From Nitrospirillum pindoramense (GTDB lineage: Bacteria; Pseudomonadota; Alphaproteobacteria; Azospirillales; Azospirillaceae), in the NCBI RefSeq assembly GCF_007827955.1, contig NZ_VITR01000004.1, forward strand, positions 323,099 to 387,098: 64,000 nucleotides of DNA, in the 5' to 3' direction. Below the pieces are notes generated by a model. That model did no database searches. It had not been told where the DNA came from and saw nothing but the letters and a program-made list of their open reading frames with translations. The translations under genes were made by a program, and so were the position numbers. Position 1 is the first letter of the stretch, and every line of letters begins with the position of its first letter. This document shows positions 28,143-39,500 of this stretch, in pieces.

Positions 28143-29822
28143 ATGAAGAACTTGTCCATTCGCGCCAAAGTGATCCTGGCATTCGCCGCAGTGCTTTGCA
28201 TCACCCTGGTCCTGGGCCTGGTCGCCCTGCTGCAAGCGGGCCGCATGAACGCCTCGGCCATGGACATCCGCGACGATTGGCTGCCCTCCACCCGCGCGGT
28301 GGGCCAACTTGTCCAGGCGACGGAACGCTTCCGTTCGCTGGAGGGCTCCTACCTCCTGGTGAAGGAACCGGCCATGCGGGATGAGGTGGAAAAGCGCTTC
28401 GCCGCCACCCTGTCCGACTATGACAAGGCCTGGACCGCCTACACGCCCTTGATCGGCGCGGGCGACGAACGCGCGGCGGCCGATGATATCCAGCGCCTCT
28501 GGAAGTCCTATCTGGACATGCATCAGCAGCTGCTGGCCATGGCCCACGACGGCAAGATGGATGAGGCCATCGCCTTCTTCCGTGGCGCCATGATCGACAA
28601 TTTCACCAAGCTGCGCCAGGCGCTGAAGACGGACGCCGAGGTCAACATGAAGGGCGCCGACCTGGCGGCCAAGGCCAACCGCGACAGCTATGAAAGCGCG
28701 AAGGCCGTGGTCATCGGCGCGCTGGTCCTGGCGTTGGCCCTGGGCGGCGCCGCCGGCTACGCCTTGATCCGCCTGGTGTCCAAGCCGCTGAACGACATGA
28801 CCGGCGCCATGGGCCGCCTGGCCGACCATGACCTGATGGTTGACATCCCCGGCGCCGACCGCCAGGACGAGATCGGCCGCATGGCCGCCGCCGTCGCCGT
28901 CTTCCGTGACAGCATGATCCGGGCCGACGAATTGGCGGAGGAGGCCCGGCAGGAGCAGTTGCGCCGTGAGGAGCGCGTGCGCCTGCGCGAGCAGTACATC
29001 GAAGAATTCGACAAGGTCTCCACCGAGCTGGTGAATTTCGTCGCCCACGCGTCCGAGGAACTGGGCCAGACGGCCAGCCGCCTGACCCAGATCGTGGATG
29101 GCAACCGCCGCCAGGTCCAGGCCGTGGCCTCAGGCGCCGAGGAAGCCTCTTCCAACGTCCAGACCGTGGCCGCCGCGACGGAGGAGCTGACCGCCTCCAT
29201 CGGGGAGATCAGCCGCCAGGCCATGCAGTCGGCCACGGTGGCCGACCAGGCGGTGCGACAGGCGGAGCAAACCGACGCCACTGTCAACGGCCTGGCCGAG
29301 GGTGCGCAGCGTATCGAGGCGGTGATCGGCCTGATACGTGAAATTGCCAGCCAGACCAACCTGCTGGCGCTGAACGCCACCATCGAGGCGGCGCGGGCCG
29401 GTGAAGCCGGCAAGGGCTTCGCCGTTGTCGCCACCGAGGTGAAGGCCCTGGCCAACCAGACCGCCAAGGCGACCGAGGATATCGGCACCCAGGTGGCGGC
29501 CATCCAGCAGGAGACGACGGACGCCGTCAGCGCCATCCGCCAAATCCAGTCCACCATCCGCGATATCGGTGCCGGAACCTCCGTCATCGCGGCGGCGGTG
29601 GAGGAACAGGGTGCCGCCACGCGGGAGATCACCCGCAACGTGACAGAGGCGTCCAAGGGCACGGTGATGGTGTCCAACAACATCGGCGCCGTGGCCGAGG
29701 CGTCGGAGGAAACCGCCGCCGCTTCCGTCCAGGTGCTGGGCGCCTCGCAAAGCCTGGCGAAGGAATCGGCCCGCCTGCAGGAGGCGGTGGCCGACTTCTT
29801 CTCCAAGCTGCGGGCCGCCTGA
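28143..29822 (+). CDS. Methyl-accepting chemotaxis protein (4HB sensor)
   Basis: A 559-aa chemoreceptor. The first transmembrane helix ([20 protein letters not shown]) is followed by a four-helix-bundle periplasmic domain (residues 35-185), a second helix ([20 protein letters not shown]), HAMP (residues 210-265) and the signalling domain with the hairpin tip [22 protein letters not shown]. Possible methylation Glu/Gln pairs flank the tip ([12 protein letters not shown]). There is no CheR-tethering C-terminal pentapeptide. The ligand is unknown. I chose the ATG at 28143 where the first helix starts, with GGTGAGGAG upstream; the frame is open 29 codons earlier. Monocistronic. Confidence 0.94.
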   Translation: MKNLSIRAKVILAFAAVLCITLVLGLVALLQAGRMNASAMDIRDDWLPSTRAVGQLVQATERFRSLEGSYLLVKEPAMRDEVEKRFAATLSDYDKAWTAYTPLIGAGDERAAADDIQRLWKSYLDMHQQLLAMAHDGKMDEAIAFFRGAMIDNFTKLRQALKTDAEVNMKGADLAAKANRDSYESAKAVVIGALVLALALGGAAGYALIRLVSKPLNDMTGAMGRLADHDLMVDIPGADRQDEIGRMAAAVAVFRDSMIRADELAEEARQEQLRREERVRLREQYIEEFDKVSTELVNFVAHASEELGQTASRLTQIVDGNRRQVQAVASGAEEASSNVQTVAAATEELTASIGEISRQAMQSATVADQAVRQAEQTDATVNGLAEGAQRIEAVIGLIREIASQTNLLALNATIEAARAGEAGKGFAVVATEVKALANQTAKATEDIGTQVAAIQQETTDAVSAIRQIQSTIRDIGAGTSVIAAAVEEQGAATREITRNVTEASKGTVMVSNNIGAVAEASEETAAASVQVLGASQSLAKESARLQEAVADFFSKLRAA

Positions 29823-29839
29823 TCACGTCTGCGCTGGCC

Positions 29840-29867
29840 GGGGCGCGCGGTGGAAACTCCGCGCCCC
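29840..29867. terminator. Possible bidirectional hairpin between convergent genes
   Basis: GGGGCGCG at 29840-29847 pairs with CGCGCCCC at 29860-29867 around a 12-base loop, between the chemoreceptor stop and the convergent lipoprotein gene. There is no T-run on either side, so this is weak as a Rho-independent terminator. Confidence 0.35.
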
Positions 29868-29878
29868 CGACCAAGCCT

Positions 29879-30445
29879 CTACTGCTGGAATGGGGTCGTT
29901 GAGGCCCCCTCATCCGGTGGTGCCTTCTGGAAGAAGATGCTGACCGATCCGATTTCAACGCCCCATTTGGTGACATGGGCCCGGTTCAGCATGACGCCGC
30001 CGGGTTGCAGGAACATCCAATCGTCGAAGGCGACGCGCATCGTGCCGTCACCGACCTTCAGGTCCAGGCGATAGGCCCAGTTGAAGGCGTTGCCCGACGC
30101 CACACCCCGGGCCACGCCCACGACATCGCCGGCCGTCCCCTCATAGCGGTCCGGCGCCACCCGCCGTACGGTCCAGGTTCGCTCCTCCCGTTCGCCATCG
30201 TTGTACAGAAAGCGTTCGTGCAGGATCAGGGCGCCGTCCTGGCGCGTTCCCTCGATATCGACCGTGAATTGGCGCCGCACCTTGCCGAAGCGGTCCTCGA
30301 ACAGCCCCCAGGCCTTGGTGTGTCCGGTGAAATAATCCTCCAGGACCAAGGGGGGCGTGCCGTCCGCGAAATCCTTGGGCGCCATGCCGGCGCAACTGCT
30401 GAGCAGGGGCGCGCACAACAGCGCGGCGCAAATCCGTCTCCACAT
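29879..30445 (-). CDS. DUF3833 family lipoprotein
   Basis: A 188-aa lipoprotein: signal peptide with lipobox LLSSC (Cys near residue 18), then the DUF3833 fold (LVLEDYFTGHTKAWGLFEDRFG, DGEREERTWTVRR, FNWAYRLDLKVGDGTMRVAFDDWM). Members have a lipocalin-like feel and are often near lipid or chemotaxis genes, but no activity is known to me. The start at 30445 follows AAAGGG; the open frame upstream is not protein-like. It is divergent from the DUF5694 gene. Confidence 0.85.
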   Translation of the reverse strand: MWRRICAALLCAPLLSSCAGMAPKDFADGTPPLVLEDYFTGHTKAWGLFEDRFGKVRRQFTVDIEGTRQDGALILHERFLYNDGEREERTWTVRRVAPDRYEGTAGDVVGVARGVASGNAFNWAYRLDLKVGDGTMRVAFDDWMFLQPGGVMLNRAHVTKWGVEIGSVSIFFQKAPPDEGASTTPFQQ

Positions 30446-30620
30446 CTCAAACCCTTTCCAGCCGTGCCCCAGGGCCCCTTGTCCCCGGCACCGGACGATA
30501 CGGTGTTGGACGCGCGGCGGATCAGGGGCGGACCGGGCGACCGACGCCAAAGCGGCCCTTTCATGACGCCGGGACGATCGGGATGATGGCGGACGCGCTA
30601 TACGGTCCTTTGGGGGAATC

Positions 30621-31742
30621 ATGAAACAAATCCGCCGCCGCCCGGCCTGCCTGGGCTTAGCCCTGCTTGTCGGCGTCCTGGCAGTCGCCAAAGTCATCCC
30701 GGCGGATGCCAGGACCGGGGCGACGGACTACCACCCCTCATTCAAGCCCGACCAGTTGAAGGGACCGCCAGCGGGCAAGGCCAACGAGGTGCTGGTGCTG
30801 GGCACACCGCATCTGTCGGGGCTCAAGGGCGAACTTCGGCCGGACATGCTGGAACCCCTGCTGGCCCGCCTGGCTGCCTGGCATCCGGACGCCATCGCGA
30901 CCGAGGACATGTCCGGCCTGCAGTGCGACAGCCTGCGCCGTTATCCCACCCGTTATGCCTCAACCGTCGCCGACTACTGCCCAGACCCCGGCCCCGCCGG
31001 GCAGGCGACGGGACTGGACGTGCCCGCCGCCAACGCGGAGGCCGAACGGCTGCTGGCTGCCTGGCCGGCCGCCCCTACCCCCGCCGACCGGCGACACCTG
31101 GCCGCCATCTTCCTGGCGGCGGGGGAGCGGAGCTCCGCCCTGGTGCAATGGCTGCGCCTGCCGGCGGAGGAGCGGCACGACGGCGACGGGCTGACGCTCG
31201 AGCTCGTGGCGGCGCTGGACCGGGCCAAGGATCGCCGCAACGAAACCAACCTTATCTCGGCCGTGCTGGCGGCGCGCCTGGGATTGGAGCGGTTGTGGAG
31301 CGTGGACGACCACAGCGCCGACTTTCCCGATCCGCCGGACGCCAATGCCTATGCCGCCGCGATCACGCACGCCTGGGACAATCCCGTCGCCAAGGCGCGC
31401 CGGGCGGCGGATGAGCGGCTGGAGGCAGGCATCGCCAAACCAGATGGCCTGATGACCCTGTACCGCGCCTACAACGCGCCGCAGGCCGCGCTGCAAGCCT
31501 ATCAAGCCGACTTCGGCGCCGCCTTGCGCGAACCCTCCCCCCAGGGATACGGCCGGAATTACGTCGGGTACTGGGAGACGCGGAACCTGCGCATGGTCGC
31601 GAACATCCGCGATGTCCTGGGCCAGCATCCCGGCACCCGCCTGCTCGCCATCGTCGGCGCCTCGCACAAGGGGTATTATGAGGCCTACCTGAACCAGATG
31701 CACGACGTGCGCCTGGCCGACACCAGCGCGGTGTTGCGCTGA
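30621..31742 (+). CDS. DUF5694 exported protein (TraB/GumN-like motif pattern)
   Basis: A 373-aa exported protein. Signal peptide through about residue 31 (ending ADAR). The mature part has VLVLGTPHLSG near residue 60, ATEDMSG near 95, WETRNLRMVANI near 315 and LLAIVGASHKGYYEAYL near 340. These match DUF5694, and the order GTxH, E, ExRNxxM, VGxxH is the same as in the TraB/GumN/Tiki superfamily of metal-dependent peptidase-like proteins. I infer that the His and Glu residues form a metal or active site, but no activity is established. Single gene, convergent with tpsB. Confidence 0.75.
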   Translation: MKQIRRRPACLGLALLVGVLAVAKVIPADARTGATDYHPSFKPDQLKGPPAGKANEVLVLGTPHLSGLKGELRPDMLEPLLARLAAWHPDAIATEDMSGLQCDSLRRYPTRYASTVADYCPDPGPAGQATGLDVPAANAEAERLLAAWPAAPTPADRRHLAAIFLAAGERSSALVQWLRLPAEERHDGDGLTLELVAALDRAKDRRNETNLISAVLAARLGLERLWSVDDHSADFPDPPDANAYAAAITHAWDNPVAKARRAADERLEAGIAKPDGLMTLYRAYNAPQAALQAYQADFGAALREPSPQGYGRNYVGYWETRNLRMVANIRDVLGQHPGTRLLAIVGASHKGYYEAYLNQMHDVRLADTSAVLR

Positions 31743-31767
31743 CGTCCATCGCACGAGAGAAGGCGCG

Positions 31768-33537
31768 TCAATAGCTCAGTGTCACGGACACGTGGCTCAG
31801 TTCACCCTTTTCCGCAGCGCCCGGCAGCTTGCGCAACTGCCAGCCGTAGGCGAACTTCACGGTCAGGTAGGTGCCGTAGGTGTAGCCCAGGCCCACTCCG
31901 GTGCTGGCCAGATTGACGTTGTCGCTTTCGCCCGCCGGGGTATTGCGATTCCACAGGCTGCCGTAGTCGACAAAGGCCAGCAACTGCAGGGCGTCATCGG
32001 GACCCCGCTGCATCAGTTTGAAAGCGCGGCTGCGCAGCTCCGTGCTGATCAGCACGCCCTGGTCGCCATTCACGGCGCGCTCATCATAGCCGCGCAGGAT
32101 GTCGGCGCCGCCGGCCCCCAGCTGTTCGGTATCCAGCAGGGCGCGGTTGCTGAGTTGCCCAACCACCCGTGTGGCCCAGACCGCGTCCTCCGGCAGCTTG
32201 ACCAGGCGGTTCAGTTCACTGCGGACATACAGGTAATTGGCCTTGGCGCCCAACCGGCCGGATTGGTTGTCCCCCGGTTGGAAGGCGGCATTGGTGTTGT
32301 CGCCGGTCAGGCCGCCAGGGCTCCACACCAGGGTGTTGCTCCACCCCGTGCTGCCCCAGGCGTCACCCAGGGTGGCGTTGTAGTTGGCGGAGAATTGGTT
32401 GATCTCCGTGGCCGTGCGCGAGATTTGGACGCCACCGAAGGCCAGGTTGTTGTTGGTGGTCTTGAAATCGTAGCCGAATTCCAGCTGATGGGCGAACTGC
32501 TCGGTACGCTTCAGCGGGATCTGATAGCGCAGGCTGGCCTGGCCGCTCTTGCCCACCAGGCCGAAGTCGTTGCCCACATTGGGCACGCTTTCCTCGTAGC
32601 TGCCGAAGATCATCAGGCGGTCTTGCCAGGGCAAGGGCGCGAGCCAGCTGAGGGAATGGCCGACGAAGGACGCGTTCCGCCCGCCCGGCCGGTCATGCCA
32701 GAAATCATTGCTGGTGGTCAGCTGGTAGGACAGCTGCTCATCCTGCCAGAAGGCATTGCCCCAGTTGAAACCCAGGTTCCAACGGTCGCGTCCCGTGCTG
32801 GGCGCGCCGCTGTTGTCATAGCCGGCATAGACGCGCAGGGGGAAGCGGTCGCGGGTGGACAACACCAGGTCGGTGGTGCCCGGCGCGGACCCCGGGCGAT
32901 AGACCAGGTCAACCTGCCGGAAAGGATTCTCGTTCAGGCCGTTGACCTCGCGCAGCAAGCGCTCGCCCTCCACCCGGTCCCCCGGGCCAACGCCGATGTG
33001 GCGGGTCAGCAGGGCGCTGTCGAACCACTCGTTGCCCTCGGCCGCCACCTTGCCCACGGTGAATTCGCGCACCACCACCTGCACGGTGCCGTTGTCGATG
33101 TCCTGCTCCGGCACCAACACGTCGACCAGGGGGTGGTCGTTGTCGCGGTAGAAGGCGACGATCTGGCGGGCCAGTTCGTTCAGGTCGGCCAAGCGCAGCG
33201 GCTTGCCGATGTAAGCCTCCGCGATCGGGCGAAAGCCGGGACGGTCCAGGATATCGATGTGGCCGGTGTCCACGCCGGTTATCGCCCTGCCACCGGGTTG
33301 AACGGCGGCCGGCGTCGGGACGAAGACCAGGCCCTTCAACTGGGGCAGGATCACCCGATCTGACTCGGGCGCGGGAGCCGGCGGCATGGGCGGTTGCGGC
33401 GCTTGCTCCGCCGGCGCCTTGGCCGGCGGCTCCTTGGGCGCGATGCGCTCATAGCTTTGAGCCTGCGCCTGCACGGCGGTCAGGGACAGGCCGGCCGAGA
33501 GCAGGGCCGAGAGGACGCGTGCCGGTGAAACGGACAT
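31768..33537 (-). CDS. TpsB outer membrane transporter (ShlB/FhaC family)
   Basis: About 589 aa. Signal peptide (ending VQAQAQ), a Pro-rich linker, POTRA domains (GRAITGVDTGHIDILD and VQVVVREFTVGKVAAEGNEWF, about residues 80-215), then a 16-strand barrel (from about 225) with the family motif LRVYAGYDNSGAPSTGRDRWNLG and the LRGYDERAVNGDQG loop (VRGF/Y-type), ending in an aromatic-type C-terminus (SVTLSY). It would insert in the outer membrane and secrete the TpsA protein encoded just upstream. The frame is open to 33606, but the ATG at 33537 has AGGA 5 bases before it and starts the signal peptide. Confidence 0.93.
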   Translation of the reverse strand: MSVSPARVLSALLSAGLSLTAVQAQAQSYERIAPKEPPAKAPAEQAPQPPMPPAPAPESDRVILPQLKGLVFVPTPAAVQPGGRAITGVDTGHIDILDRPGFRPIAEAYIGKPLRLADLNELARQIVAFYRDNDHPLVDVLVPEQDIDNGTVQVVVREFTVGKVAAEGNEWFDSALLTRHIGVGPGDRVEGERLLREVNGLNENPFRQVDLVYRPGSAPGTTDLVLSTRDRFPLRVYAGYDNSGAPSTGRDRWNLGFNWGNAFWQDEQLSYQLTTSNDFWHDRPGGRNASFVGHSLSWLAPLPWQDRLMIFGSYEESVPNVGNDFGLVGKSGQASLRYQIPLKRTEQFAHQLEFGYDFKTTNNNLAFGGVQISRTATEINQFSANYNATLGDAWGSTGWSNTLVWSPGGLTGDNTNAAFQPGDNQSGRLGAKANYLYVRSELNRLVKLPEDAVWATRVVGQLSNRALLDTEQLGAGGADILRGYDERAVNGDQGVLISTELRSRAFKLMQRGPDDALQLLAFVDYGSLWNRNTPAGESDNVNLASTGVGLGYTYGTYLTVKFAYGWQLRKLPGAAEKGELSHVSVTLSY

Positions 33538-33596
33538 GGATTTCCTGGTCATGGGGGCGTTGTCTGACGGCTTGGTAGGGGCGTTCATGGCGGGCT

Positions 33597-36500
33597 TCAG
33601 CGCCACCGCTTGGCGATCTCGAACTCAGTCTCGTCCGTCCCATCCTGGTGGGCGGCGGAAAAGGTCGAGGTATTGGTGATGGTGCCGCCAGCCAGGGCCG
33701 GGGGCGCCAGGTAAATGACGCGGTAACTGCCCTGGGAGTAGTCGGAGCCCACCAGCGGCTGGGTTGGGGTGAAGGGTACCTTGCCAGAGGGCTGGTCCAC
33801 GAAATGGGTGGAGGACGGGACCTGGGGCATTGTGACGGCCTGCACCGTCAGGGTTCCGGCGGCGTAAGTGATGAGGTAGTTGCCGGAAGTCAGCCCACTC
33901 GGCGTGATCGTGTAGGTGCCGCTGGCCGTGCCACCACCGCTGTAGACCAGGCTGCCGCCCAGGACGGCGCTGGTCTCACCGTTCACAAAGCCCGTGTAGG
34001 TGGCGCCATAAGCCGGGGTACCGCCGAAGGCGACGGTGACGTCGTTGGCGGTGACTGTCAGGGGCGCCCGGTTCACCGTCAGGGTTCCGGCGACATAGCT
34101 GATGGCGTAGTTGGCGCTGGTGAGGCCACCCGGGGTCAGGGTGTAGGTGCCGGCGTTGGTGCCCACCCCGCCGAAGGCCAGGCCGCCGCCCAGGACCGAG
34201 GCCGTGTCGCCATTGACGAAGCCGCTGTAGCTGGCGCCCAGGCTGGGCGTCTGGCCATAGGTCACGGTGGCGTTGTTGGCCGTGACGGTCAGCGGCGCCT
34301 TGTTCACCGTCAGCGTGCCAGCGACATAGCTGATGGCGTAGTTGGCGGCGGTGAGGCCGCCAGGGGTCAGGGTGTAGCTGCCGGCATCGGTGCCCGCCCC
34401 GCCGATGGCCAGGCTGCCGCCCAGGACCGAGGCGGTCTCGCCATTGACGAAGCCGCTGTAGCTGGCGCCCAGGCTGGGCGTCTGGCCGTAGGTCACGGTG
34501 GCGTTGTTGGCCGTGACGGTCAGCGGCGCCTTGTTCACCGTCAGCGTGCCAGCGACATAGCTGATGGCGTAGTTGGCGGCGGTGAGGCCGCCAGGGGTCA
34601 GGGTGTAGCTGCCGGCATCGGTGCCCGCCCCGGCGATGGCCAGGCTGCCGCCCAGGACCGAGGCGGTCTCGCCGTTGACGAAGCCGCTGTAGCTGGCGCC
34701 CAGGCTGGGCGTCTGGCCGTAGGTCACGGTGGCGTTGTTGGCCGTGACGGTCAGGGCGGCCTTGTTCACCGTCAGCGTGCCAGCGACATAGCTGATGGCG
34801 TAGTTGGCGGCGGTGAGGCCGCTGGCCGTCAGGGTGTAGCTGCCCGCGTCGGTGCCCGCCCCGCCGATGGCCAGGCTGCCGCCCAGGACGGAGGCGGTCT
34901 CGCCGTTGACGAAGCCGCTGTAGCTGACGCCCAGGCTGGGCGTCTGGCCGTAGGTCACGGTGGCGTTGTTGGCCGTGACGGTCAGGGCGGCCTTGTTCAC
35001 CGTCAGCGTGCCCGCGACATAGCTGATGTCGTAATTGGCGCTGCTAAGGCCGCTGGCCGTCAGGGTGTAGCTGCCGGCGTTGGTACCGGCACCGCTGACG
35101 GTCAGGGTGCCGCCGAGGCTAGCCGCGGTGTCGCCGTTGACGAAGCCGCTGTAACTGGCGCCCAGGGTGGGCGTCTGGCCGTAGGTGACGGTTGCATTGT
35201 TGGCGGTGACGGTCAGGGCGGCCTTGTTCACGGTCAGCGTGCCGGCGGCATAGCTGATGTCGTAATTGGCGCTGGTGAGGCCCGCCGGGGTCAGGGTGTA
35301 GCTGCCGGCATTGGTGCCCGCCCCGCCGATGGCCAGGCTACCGCCCAGGACCGAGGCGGTCTCGCCGTTGACGAAGCCGCTGTAGCTGACGCCCAGGCTG
35401 GGCGTCTGGCCGTAGGTGATGGTTGCGTTGTTGGCGGTGACGGTCAGGGCGGCCTTGTTCACGGTCAGGGTGCCGGCGGCATAGCTGATGTCGTAATTGG
35501 CGCTGGTAAGGCCGCTGGCCGTCAGGGTGTAGCTGCCGGCGCTGGTGCCGGCACCGCCGATGGTCAGGGTGCCGCCCAGGCTGGCCGCGGTCTCGCCATT
35601 GACGAAGCCGCTGTAGCTGGCGCCCAGACTGGGGCTCTGGCCATAGGTGATGGTGGCGTTGTTGGCCGTGACCGTCAGGGGCGCCTTGTTCACCGTCAGC
35701 GTGCCCGCGACATAGCTGATGGCAGAGCCGTCGGTGGTGGTGGCCCCGCTGGCCGTTATGGTGTAGCCGCCAACGTTGGCGCCGTTGCCGGCCCCGGTGG
35801 AGGTCAGCGTCGGGGCGGTGCCGAGGCTGGTCCCCGCCAGATAGGCATGCGCCACCCCAGCCGCGCCACCGGACAGGGTGTAGGTCAAGGTGCCGCTGAC
35901 GTCTTGGCCGTAGGTTTTGGTGAGGTCGCTGGCGGTGATCACCAGGGTAGGCTGTTCCGCGAAGACATAACGGTTTCCGCTGGCCGCAACGGCGCCGGAG
36001 GCCAGGGTGCGGTTCCACAGGGCGCTGTTGCCGCTGTCCAGGCCACCGAAGGTGTCACCGGCCGAATTGGCCGAATAGACCAGCCAACGGCCGCTGGCCG
36101 CGGCAATGGCGCCGGACCCGGCCGTGTTGACGAACGCCCCGGTGGTCGACAGGGTGACCGCGTCGCCGGTGGCCTGGCTGGTCACCGCATTGGCCACGGT
36201 CAGCGTCCCACCGATGGTGATGGTCACGGCACCCGTGGCGGTGATGCCGGTGATGCCACCGACGGTGCCGATGGTCAGGGCGCCGCTGTTGGTGAAGGCC
36301 AAGGCGCCGCCGCTGCTGGCGGCCAGGGTGCCGATGCTGTTGGCCTGCGTCAGGGTGATGGCGCCGCCGGCGTTCAGGCCCAGGCTGCCCACGGTGATGG
36401 TGGCGCCGCTGGCCTGGGTGATGGTGCCACCGGCCTCCAGCACCAGGGTGCTGGCATGGGCCGGGGCGATGGCCGCGCTGATGACGATGTCGCCGGACAC

Positions 36501-39500
36501 GGGCGGGTCCACCACCAGGGTGCCGGCGGTGACACGATCCAATTCCGCCGCCGACAGTTCCAGGGTACTGGCGGTGGCGTCGGTGCCACTGCCCAGGTTG
36601 ACGGCCCAGCCGCTGGTCACGGGGACCAGGGTGACGGTGCCGCCGGCGGTGGCGGTCACGGTGCTGGCCAGGTCCATGCGGTCGGCGCTCAAGGTGACGC
36701 CGGTGCCGCTGACCGCCTGGTTTACCGTCAGCAAGCCATTCGCCCCGGCGGTTAGGGCGATGGTGGTGCCACTGACGCCAGTGACGCCGTCCACCGTCCC
36801 TATGGTCAGCGCGCCCGCATCCTTGAAACTGACACTGCCGGCGCTGCTGCTGGCGGCCAGGGTGCCGACGCTGTTGGCGGCCGTGGCCAGGCCGATGTCG
36901 CTTGCGGCGCTCACGGCCAGGTTGGGGACGGTGATGCTGGCGCCGCCGGACTGGGTGATGGCGCCGCCCGTCACCAGCGACAGGGTGGTGACGTTGGTGG
37001 GCGCGATGGCCCCGGCGATGGTGTAGCCGGCTGTCTCGCTGATGTCGGTGCGGCCGATGACCAGGGTGCCGGCGGTGACGCCGTTGATGCCGGCGGCGCT
37101 CAGCACGTCGGCGCCGGTCACACTGCCGCCCACGGCCAGGGCGCGGTCGGCGGACTGCTGGCGCAGGGTCACCGTGCCCGTGGTGGTGATGGTGGGCGCG
37201 GCACCGCTGGACAGGGCAAAGTCGTCACTGGTCAGCGTGATGGCGCCGGTCTGCGTGCCGCCGCCGATGCTGGCGGCGGTGCTGGTGCCATCGCCCAGCA
37301 CCAGGCCGGCGCCGGTGGTGCCGCTGCCCGTCAGGGCGATGGCGCCACTGGTGGTGCTGAGCGTTTCGCCGTAGAGCCGCAGGCCGGTGCCGCCCGTGCC
37401 CATGCCGGTCAGGGTGATGCCGCCGGTGGTGGCGGTCACGCCGCCGCCGTTCACCAGCAGGCCGGTATTGCCGCTGGGGCCCGCCGCCGCCGTGCCGGTC
37501 AGGGTGATGGCCCCGGCCGCCGTCTGCAGCGTGCTGCCCACCAGTTGGATGCCGGCATGCGCGCCGGCGGCGGTGCTGGTCGTGGCGCTGCCGGTCAGCG
37601 TCAGGGTGCCGGTGACGGTGGTGGTGAGGCTGCTGTTGGTCAGCGCGATGCCGGAGGAGGTGCCGGTGACGCTGGCCTGCCCGTCGCCCTTCAGGACGGC
37701 GTTGCCCCCCTCCAGGCTGATGGTGCTGTTGGTGATGCCGATGGCGGCATCGTCGGTGGCGCTTACCCCCGTGCTGTGGGCGTTGCCCGCGGTCGTGGGG
37801 TCGCTGACGACGGGGCCCCCCACCAGGGCCAGGGTACCGCCCTTGGTCAGAACGTTGACGCGGCTGAGGGTGATGCCGCCGGCGCCGCTGTTGTCGCTGT
37901 CGGCATACAGGGACAGGTTCAGCCCGGCGCCGACGATGCCGCTGACCGTGATGGCGCTGGAGGTGCCCTGCAAGGTCACGTTGTTGCCGGCCACTAGCGT
38001 CAGGGTGCTGGCGCCAGTGCCAGAAGCGATGGTCAGGCTGGTGTCGGTGATGGTCAGATCGCCGCCGGCCGTCAGGGTCAGGGTCCCGCCAGCCGCCAGG
38101 TTGGCGGTGTTGCTGGGGGTCGCCACCGTCAGGTCACCGCCGGCCGTCAGGCTGTTGCTGGCCGTGCCGCTCAGGATAAGGCCGTTGTAGCTGCTGCCGC
38201 CGGCGGTCACGGTGTCGACGGTGACGGTGCCGGCGGCCGTGACGCTGAAGGTGGCGCCGTTGGCGGTGAAATGCGTGAAGGCGTTGCCCGTGTTGGTCAG
38301 GGTGTAGCTGCCGCCCTCCAGCGCCAGGCCGCCGGCGCTGATCGCCTGGGTCTGGGTGACGCTGGTGCTGGCGCCGGTGAAGCCCAGGCCGCCGGTCAGC
38401 GTGATGCCGTTGATGGAGCCCACGGTGCCCACCGCCAAGGCGCTGCCGGACCCGATGAGGATCGAGCCGGTGTTGGCCGCCAGCGTGCCGATGCTGTTGA
38501 TGCTGTTGCCGCCGGACAGGCTGCCGAGTTGCCAGACGCCGCCGCTGCCGGTCAGCAGCAGGCTGGGCGTGGTGATGGCGGCCGACTGCGTGCTGGTCCC
38601 GGTGCTGGCCAGCGTCAGGGTGCCGGTGCCGCTGACCGTCAGGGCGTCGTCCACGGTGATGGCGCGGCTGCCGGCCTCGATATCCAGGCTGGCGTTGGCG
38701 GACAGCGTGATGGTGCTGCCCGACACGGTGTAGAGCAGGCTGGAATCGATGCCGGACGGCCGGGCGCTGGCCAGCGCGCTGGTGCTGACCGCCGGGCCGT
38801 CGCTGGTCATCTGCACCGTGTTGCCCAATACGGTCAGGCCGGTGGTGGTGCCCCCGCTGGTGGTCAGGCGGACGGCATTGCCCAGCGTGGTGTTGCCCAG
38901 CGCCGGATTCAGGTAGGCGACCAAATTGCCGCCGGTGATGGGGCTGCCATCGGCCAGGATGTAGTAATAGCCGTTGGCCCCGGCGAAGCCGCTGCCCAGA
39001 CTGGTGCCGTTGGTCAGCGCGCTGACGCGGTTGGCGATGGCGAAGCTGCTGCCGGCGGCGTTGCTGTAGGCGGTGCCGGTGACAATCTGGACTCCGCCCG
39101 AATGTTCCCAGGTGAAGTAGGGCAGCGTGGTGCCGTCGACCATGCCCCAGACGGGCGTGGTGTAGTCCCACCCGGCGCCGGTGAGGGTGCTGCGCGTCTG
39201 CAGTTGGGCGGTGGTCTTGCCCGTGACGCCGGTGGCCGTGCCGCTGCCCACACCAGCGGACAGGCCGGAGGTTTCGGTGTCGTAGAAGCTGTTGGTGGCG
39301 GTGCCGGTGTTGCTGCCGATCAGGCCGCCCAGGGTGGGGGTGCCGGTGGTGACCACCGCGCCGATGCTGTAGGTGTTGGCGACGGTGCCGCTGTTGCTGC
39401 CCACCAGGCCACCCACGGCCGAGCCGCTGGCGCGGACCGCGCCCAGCAGGGCCGTCTGCGCATAGGCGTCCTGGATCGTTCCGCTGTTGCTGCCGACCAG

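Noticed and set aside
33597-36000. CdiA-type contact-dependent toxin at the TpsA C-terminus
   Set aside because: No VENN-like motif, no variable tip and no small immunity gene; the gene is followed directly by tpsB.
33648-36755. Plus-strand open frame of over 1000 codons, and several others up to 792 codons across 37-45 kb
   Set aside because: They run antisense to tpsA, whose repeats keep frames open on the other strand. The products are Gly/Ala/Asp-rich strings with no domain, no signal and no ribosome site.
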